A stretch of DNA of 8,700 nucleotides from Actinomycetota bacterium (GTDB lineage: Bacteria; Actinomycetota; Nitriliruptoria; Nitriliruptorales; JAHWKO01), in contig JAHWKO010000092.1 in the NCBI GenBank assembly GCA_019347855.1, forward strand, positions 1 to 8,700, given 5' to 3'. The notes below the pieces were generated by a model. It made no database searches, had not been told where the DNA came from, and saw only the letters and a list, made by a program, of their open reading frames with translations. A program made the position numbers and the translations under genes. Positions 5,225-8,700 of this stretch are shown piece by piece; the stretch's first letter is position 1, and each line of letters starts with the position of its first letter.

Positions 5225-6606
5225 TACATCGCCTCCCGGACCCACGCCTCGAGCTGGCGGAGGTTGCGGACCTCGAACACGGCGTCACACGCCGGTGCGA
5301 AGGCGCTCATCTCGGAGTCGCCCGCATCCCAGTGCGAGCGCGGTTCGGGGTTGAGCCAGTGCACCGCCCGGACCCTCCTGCGTACGTCGTGCAGGGCGTC
5401 CGCCCCGGTCGAACGGTGGTTCGTGCGCGCGTCGCCGAGCACCACCAGGGTGGTGCGGGGGGTGAGATCGTCGAGGGCGCGTCGCCGGAACTGGTCCAGC
5501 GCGTTGCCGTACCACGACTGCCCGTCGTGCTCGACGACCTGCGCTTCCTCGTCGATGCGCTCCAGGACCTCCCGCAGGTCGGCGGCCGCGTCGAGCAGGT
5601 GGGTGACCTCGTCCAGCGCGTCGACGAACACGAAGGTGCGGACCCGCTGGAACTGGGTGGACAGCGCGTAGGTGAGCTCGAGGATGAACTGCGCGAAGGA
5701 CCGCATCGAGCCCGAGATGTCGCACAACAGGGCGAGCTCCGGCTTGCCGGCCACCGGGCGGCGGAAGGCCGGATCGACGAAGGTCCCGCCGGTCGACAAC
5801 GAGCGCCGGATCGTGCGGCGCACGTCCAGACGTCCCCGCCGGGCGTGACGACGACGGTGCGACAGCTGCAGGGCCAGCCGGCGGCTGAGCGGCCGGAGCG
5901 CCGTCCGCATCGCCTCCAGATCTCTGTCCAGGGCCCACAGGAAGTCCACCTCGTCGGGGTCGGGGCGCACCTCGCGCGTCGCCATCTCCTCGGAGCCCAG
6001 CCCGTCCAGGAGCTCCGAGAAGACCTCGTCGCGGAGCATCTCGCGGAACCGTTCCATGCGCTCGGTCAGGTCCTCCTCGATCGTCCGCCGCTGGAGGACC
6101 GTCATCCCCTCCCCGTCCCGGCCGCCCTCGGGGTCCTCGAGCAGACGATGCCGGATCGCGTCGAGGTTCAACCCCCTGAGGGCGCGGTACACGTACCCCT
6201 CCGCCCCGACGTTGGCTTCCGGATGGACGTCGCCTCGCCGCTGCACCAGGTCGCGAGCCAAGCCCCGCATCCGCGCCTCGTCGTCCTCACGGAGGATCCG
6301 GGTCACCTCGTCAGCGAGATCGTCGGCGCTGCCGTCGGCGGGGCGTTCGGGGCGTTGTACGGACGCGCGACGGCGCAGCGGGAAGTGCACCTCGAACAGC
6401 CGGTTGAACACGGGACGGCGGGAGGGCTCCTTGAGCAGGGCCGCGGCCAGGACGGCCCGCAACGCTTCACGGTTCTCCAACGGGATGTGCGTCGACGCCC
6501 GCAGGGCGTCGGTTATCTCCGGGGTGGAGACGGCGATGCCCGAGTCCCGCAGCGACCGTGCGAACCGGAGGACAGCGCCCTCCAGCCCGGTCTCGACGTC
6601 GGTCAC
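5224..6606 (-). CDS. CoxE-like von Willebrand factor A (VWA) domain protein
   Basis: A 460-residue protein of the VWA_CoxE type. The N-terminus (RFARSLRDSGIAVSTPEITDAL, 14-35) and FNRLFEVHFPLRRR (67-80) match the N-terminal CoxE-like region. Residues about 81-260 form a long charged linker and helical region. The VWA domain spans about 288-455. Its metal-ion adhesion site shows DISGSM (D296, S298, S300) and GDART (D392); the usual threonine of the second loop appears as serine (S364 in GQSWYGNAL), a conservative change. VWA_CoxE proteins partner MoxR ATPases, with the VWA domain contacting the substrate. CoxE with CoxD is needed for maturation of Mo-Cu CO dehydrogenase; other pairs serve other complexes. 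The GTG start overlaps the MoxR stop by four bases (GTGA), so production is likely coupled. The true substrate is not shown by the sequence. Confidence 0.93.
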   Translation of the reverse strand: MTDVETGLEGAVLRFARSLRDSGIAVSTPEITDALRASTHIPLENREALRAVLAAALLKEPSRRPVFNRLFEVHFPLRRRASVQRPERPADGSADDLADEVTRILREDDEARMRGLARDLVQRRGDVHPEANVGAEGYVYRALRGLNLDAIRHRLLEDPEGGRDGEGMTVLQRRTIEEDLTERMERFREMLRDEVFSELLDGLGSEEMATREVRPDPDEVDFLWALDRDLEAMRTALRPLSRRLALQLSHRRRHARRGRLDVRRTIRRSLSTGGTFVDPAFRRPVAGKPELALLCDISGSMRSFAQFILELTYALSTQFQRVRTFVFVDALDEVTHLLDAAADLREVLERIDEEAQVVEHDGQSWYGNALDQFRRRALDDLTPRTTLVVLGDARTNHRSTGADALHDVRRRVRAVHWLNPEPRSHWDAGDSEMSAFAPACDAVFEVRNLRQLEAWVREAM

Positions 6607-7535
6607 GCCGACCCGTCCCGGTCCAGCAGCTCCGCGCGGACGCGGTCGATGTCCGCCCGGTGCTTCAGCAGCATCCCGAGCGTCCGCTCCAGGGCCTCCG
6701 CGTCGGCGTCCTCGAGCCCGAGGTCCACGAGCGTGGCCGCCCAGTCCAGGGTCTCGGCGATCGACGGTGCCTTCCGGAGGGCCAGGTCACGGATCGTCCG
6801 GACGCTGCGCACCACCTGGTCGGCCAGGGTCTCGCTGATCCCGGGGACCTTGGAGAGCACGATGTCGCGCTCGCGCGCGGCGCTGGGGTAGTCGAGCCAG
6901 AGGTACAGGCAGCGGCGGCGCAGCGCCTCGGACAGCTCCCTCGTCGCGTTCGACGTGAGGACCGTGAAGGGCCGGAGCGTGGCGGCGACGCTGCCCAGCT
7001 CCGGGATGCTGACCTGGAAGTCGGACAGCACCTCCAGCAGGAGGGCCTCGGTCTCCATCTCGATGCGGTCGACCTCGTCGATCAGCAGGACCGTCGGCTC
7101 CCCGGCACGGACCGCGTCCAGGAGCGGGCGCGACAGGAGGAACGGTTCGCTGAAGATGTCGTCCAGGTCGTCGGGGCGGCGCTCACCGTCCTGCTCGACC
7201 CGACCGCCCTGCAGCCACAGCAGCTGCTTGCGGTAGTTCCACTCGTAGAGGACCTTGCTCTCGTCCAGGCCCTCGTAGCACTGCAGTCGGATCAGCCGGA
7301 CCCCGGCCGCCGACGCCAACGCCAGCGCCAGGGCCGTCTTCCCGGTGCCCGCCGGCCCCTCGACCAGGACCGGTCGCCCCAGCCGCCCGGCCACGTAGAC
7401 GGTCGTGGCGATGTCCTCGGACGCCAGGTAGTCCCCGCGACGCAGCAGATCGGCCGTCGCGTCGATCGACGACAGCCCGAGGTCCACCATCGGAGGTGTT
7501 GCCGTGGGTGGTGCGTTGGAAGGTGCTGCGTCCAT
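6603..7535 (-). CDS. MoxR-family AAA+ ATPase (CoxD-like)
   Basis: A 310-residue ATPase of normal MoxR/CoxD length. Walker A is GPAGTGKT (60-67, K66), Walker B is LLIDEVDR (150-157, D153/E154), sensor 1 lies in TSNATRE (N196), and the arginine-finger region is ALRRRCLYLWL (204-214). The stretch RLQCYEGLDESKVLYEWNYRKQLL (83-106) is characteristic of the CoxD-like branch of MoxR. These ATPases form hexamers and remodel a client protein together with a VWA partner, here encoded directly downstream with a 4-base overlap. ATG 7535 has GGGAG 8 bases upstream; the first 15 residues are Ala/Pro-rich and not conserved, and M16 (MVDLGLSS) is an alternative lacking a ribosome site. CoxD proper is involved in sulfurylating the CO-dehydrogenase active site, but no such enzyme is in view, so the client is unknown. 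Confidence 0.94.
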   Translation of the reverse strand: MDAAPSNAPPTATPPMVDLGLSSIDATADLLRRGDYLASEDIATTVYVAGRLGRPVLVEGPAGTGKTALALALASAAGVRLIRLQCYEGLDESKVLYEWNYRKQLLWLQGGRVEQDGERRPDDLDDIFSEPFLLSRPLLDAVRAGEPTVLLIDEVDRIEMETEALLLEVLSDFQVSIPELGSVAATLRPFTVLTSNATRELSEALRRRCLYLWLDYPSAARERDIVLSKVPGISETLADQVVRSVRTIRDLALRKAPSIAETLDWAATLVDLGLEDADAEALERTLGMLLKHRADIDRVRAELLDRDGSA

Positions 7536-7573
7536 CCATGACGCTCCCGCTGGATCACTTGGTCAAGGTAGCG

Positions 7574-7589
7574 GCTGGGTGACCCCAGC
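7574..7589. promoter_or_regulatory. Inverted repeat in the divergent intergenic region
   Basis: GCTGGG (7574-7579), TGAC, CCCAGC (7584-7589) is a perfect 6-bp inverted repeat midway between the MoxR and peptidase start codons. Its position suits a shared operator for the two divergent genes, but no regulator is encoded nearby and the repeat is short enough to occur by chance in GC-rich DNA. Confidence 0.3.
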
Positions 7590-7610
7590 AGCGTCGCGGG
7601 TCGCGTCCCG

Positions 7611-7616
7611 TAGTGT
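7611..7616 (+). promoter_or_regulatory. Possible -10 element of the peptidase gene
   Basis: TAGTGT fits the TANNNT actinobacterial -10 pattern. Transcription starting about 7 bases on would give a leader of roughly 26 bases containing the strong AGGGAGGAG ribosome site at 7632-7640. No clear -35 box lies 16-18 bases upstream, so the call is weak. Confidence 0.25.
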
Positions 7617-7648
7617 CGGCCGGGAACCGCCAGGGAGGAGGGGCGCCG

Positions 7649-8476
7649 ATGGTCCGGATCGTCGACACGCTCCCGGACTTCCACCGGTTCGCGGGGATGG
7701 CGCTGAACACGCAGGAGGCCGATCGTGCGCAGCTGTGGGAGGAGCGCTACCGGCGAGCCCACCCGCAGGTGTTCGCCGCGTACGACCGGCTGACGGGCCG
7801 GGAGGGGCCCCCCGAGGCGGTGCTCGGTCAGCTCGCCGGCGTCCGGTCGCGGGTTCAGGAGGCGGCGACGGTCGTGCCCGACCTCATCGGAGAGGTCGAG
7901 CCGGCCCTCCGCGACCTGCTCGACGCCGGCGCGTTCGACGAGCCGATCCACGTGCTGCTCGTGGGTGGCTTCCAGGCCAACGCGTTCGTCACCAGGCTGG
8001 ACGGGGAGGTCGCGGTCGTGCACTGCCTGGAGTGGTTCGCCGGCGAGGAGCCCGGTCGCGTGCTGATCGCCCACGAGGACACGCACGCGTTGCACCAGTT
8101 GCTGCTCGGCCGGCAGCCGCCCGACGATCCCGCGTGGATGACGTTCTACGAGGGCGTCGGTATCCGGGCGTCGCGCGAGCTCGTCCCCGACCGCCCCGAC
8201 GACGACTACTTCTGGTACGGGCTCGAGGGGTTCGAGGAGTGGCTGCCCTGGTGCCGGGAGCACCGGGCCGACCTGCGTCGCGGCTTGGCCGACCGTCTGG
8301 ACGACCCGGAGGCGACCGAGGACTTCTTCGGCGGCGGGTTCGTGGACGGGCGCTGGCGGACCGGGTTCTTCGTCGCCGACGAGGTGATCTCCGGGGCGGA
8401 TCAGTCGCTCGAGGAGCTCGTTCGGCTGGACGTCGACGAGGCGCGGGCGCTCGTGCGCCGGGCGCTCGACGCCTGA
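7649..8476 (+). CDS. Predicted HExxH zinc metallopeptidase
   Basis: A 275-residue protein with a zinc-peptidase active-site motif: IAHEDTHALHQLLLG gives H142, E143 and H146, and FYEGVGIRAS supplies E168, 22 residues later, as the likely third ligand, a gluzincin-like layout. The preceding strand (VAVVHCLEWFAGEEPGRVLIAHE) is typical of the region before the active-site helix. An aromatic, acidic stretch (DDDYFWYGLEGFEEWLPWC, 184-202) follows. There is no signal peptide or membrane helix, so it should be cytoplasmic. It resembles DUF2268-type predicted Zn proteases in general layout, without confirmed membership. ATG 7649 was chosen over an in-frame upstream start at 7613 because AGGAGGGG lies just upstream of it. 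It diverges from the MoxR operon. The substrate is unknown, and nothing in the sequence links it to hydrogenase processing. Confidence 0.8.
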   Translation: MVRIVDTLPDFHRFAGMALNTQEADRAQLWEERYRRAHPQVFAAYDRLTGREGPPEAVLGQLAGVRSRVQEAATVVPDLIGEVEPALRDLLDAGAFDEPIHVLLVGGFQANAFVTRLDGEVAVVHCLEWFAGEEPGRVLIAHEDTHALHQLLLGRQPPDDPAWMTFYEGVGIRASRELVPDRPDDDYFWYGLEGFEEWLPWCREHRADLRRGLADRLDDPEATEDFFGGGFVDGRWRTGFFVADEVISGADQSLEELVRLDVDEARALVRRALDA

Positions 8477-8497
8477 CGGCGCGCCGTCCCTCCCTCG

Positions 8498-8525
8498 AGG
8501 AAGTCCGCGTGGGCGCGGACTTCCT
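8498..8525. terminator. Strong bidirectional hairpin between convergent genes
   Basis: AGGAAGTCCGCG (8498-8509), loop TGGG, CGCGGACTTCCT (8514-8525) make a perfect 12-bp stem. It lies 21 bases after the peptidase stop and 29 bases past the end of the minus-strand gene beyond, the right place for a shared terminator. There is no T-run, as is common for actinobacterial terminators. The palindrome CGGCGCGCCG (8477-8486) precedes it. Confidence 0.7.
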
Positions 8526-8554
8526 GGACATGGGGACACGCGGCGGGCGGCCAC

Positions 8555-8700
8555 CTACAGGCGGATCAGGACCCGTAACCCGTCAGGCAGCGGCTCCGAC
8601 TCGATCCACGCCTGGATCGGGTCGCGCTTCCCGAACGCCTCGTCGATGGGACTGCCCTCCGGCAGCGGACCGCGCACGTAGACGAACCGCTCCTCGAACA
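8555..8700 (-). CDS. C-terminal end of an unrecognised protein (5' end outside window)
   Basis: An open minus-strand frame enters from the right edge and ends at TAG (complement of 8555-8557). The visible 47 residues include EERFVYVRGPLPEGSPIDEAF and end with LPDGLRVLIRL. Codons show the strong G/C third-position bias of the neighbours, and the stop lies just beyond a strong hairpin, both supporting a real gene. The segment is too short to identify a family. Confidence 0.65.
   Translation of the reverse strand, partial: FEERFVYVRGPLPEGSPIDEAFGKRDPIQAWIESEPLPDGLRVLIRL

Noticed and set aside
5332..6891. 519-codon plus-strand open frame opposite the VWA gene
   Set aside because: Antisense to a VWA protein with clear MIDAS residues; composition is that of a GC-bias artefact.
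7292..8554. 420-codon minus-strand frame opposite the peptidase gene
   Set aside because: It overlaps both the MoxR start region in another frame and the HExxH peptidase; no motif supports it.

Overview
The window is GC-rich, gene-dense DNA with strong G/C third-position codon bias, GTG starts, and 1- or 4-base gene overlaps. Together with a group 1h ('actinobacterial', formerly group 5) [NiFe]-hydrogenase, this points to an actinobacterium or a relative that acquired the same cluster. The exact lineage cannot be fixed from the sequence. I see no rRNA, tRNA, CRISPR array, insertion sequence or phage gene.

Left half (1-3893, + strand): a hydrogenase operon. It runs from the 3' end of the small subunit (hhyS), through the large subunit (hhyL, with both CxxC pairs of the NiFe site and an uncleaved 20-residue C-terminal tail), to a protein with the fold signatures of the hydrogenase maturation endopeptidase, a NifU-C-domain (Nfu) Fe-S protein with a His-rich tail, and a helical protein of unknown function. 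Group 1h enzymes oxidise H2 at atmospheric concentrations and feed electrons to the aerobic respiratory chain, usually in energy-limited cells. The endopeptidase-like protein appears to have lost all three metal-binding residues of the family, which is the most unusual feature here.

Middle (3894-4762): small genes. There is a 79-residue Cys-rich protein (+), a stand-alone Nfu N-terminal-domain protein (-), and a 77-residue protein (+) resembling degenerate YjzC-type zinc ribbons. The last two diverge from a short CTAG-rich site that can be read as a -10 element on either strand.

Right (4763-7535, - strand): a tightly overlapping three-gene operon encoding a MoxR-family AAA+ ATPase (CoxD-like), a CoxE-like von Willebrand A protein, and a 153-residue protein of unknown function. 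MoxR/VWA pairs act as metal-insertion or remodelling machines; CoxD and CoxE mature the Mo-Cu CO dehydrogenase, but no CO dehydrogenase gene is visible here. Divergent from it lies a gene (7649-8476, +) for a predicted HExxH zinc peptidase. The window ends with the 3' end of an unrecognised minus-strand gene beyond a strong bidirectional hairpin.

Working together (inference): the S and L subunits form the enzyme, the Nfu-domain proteins would supply or relay Fe-S clusters, the endopeptidase-like protein may act as a non-catalytic assembly factor, and the MoxR/VWA module could assist maturation of this or another metalloenzyme.
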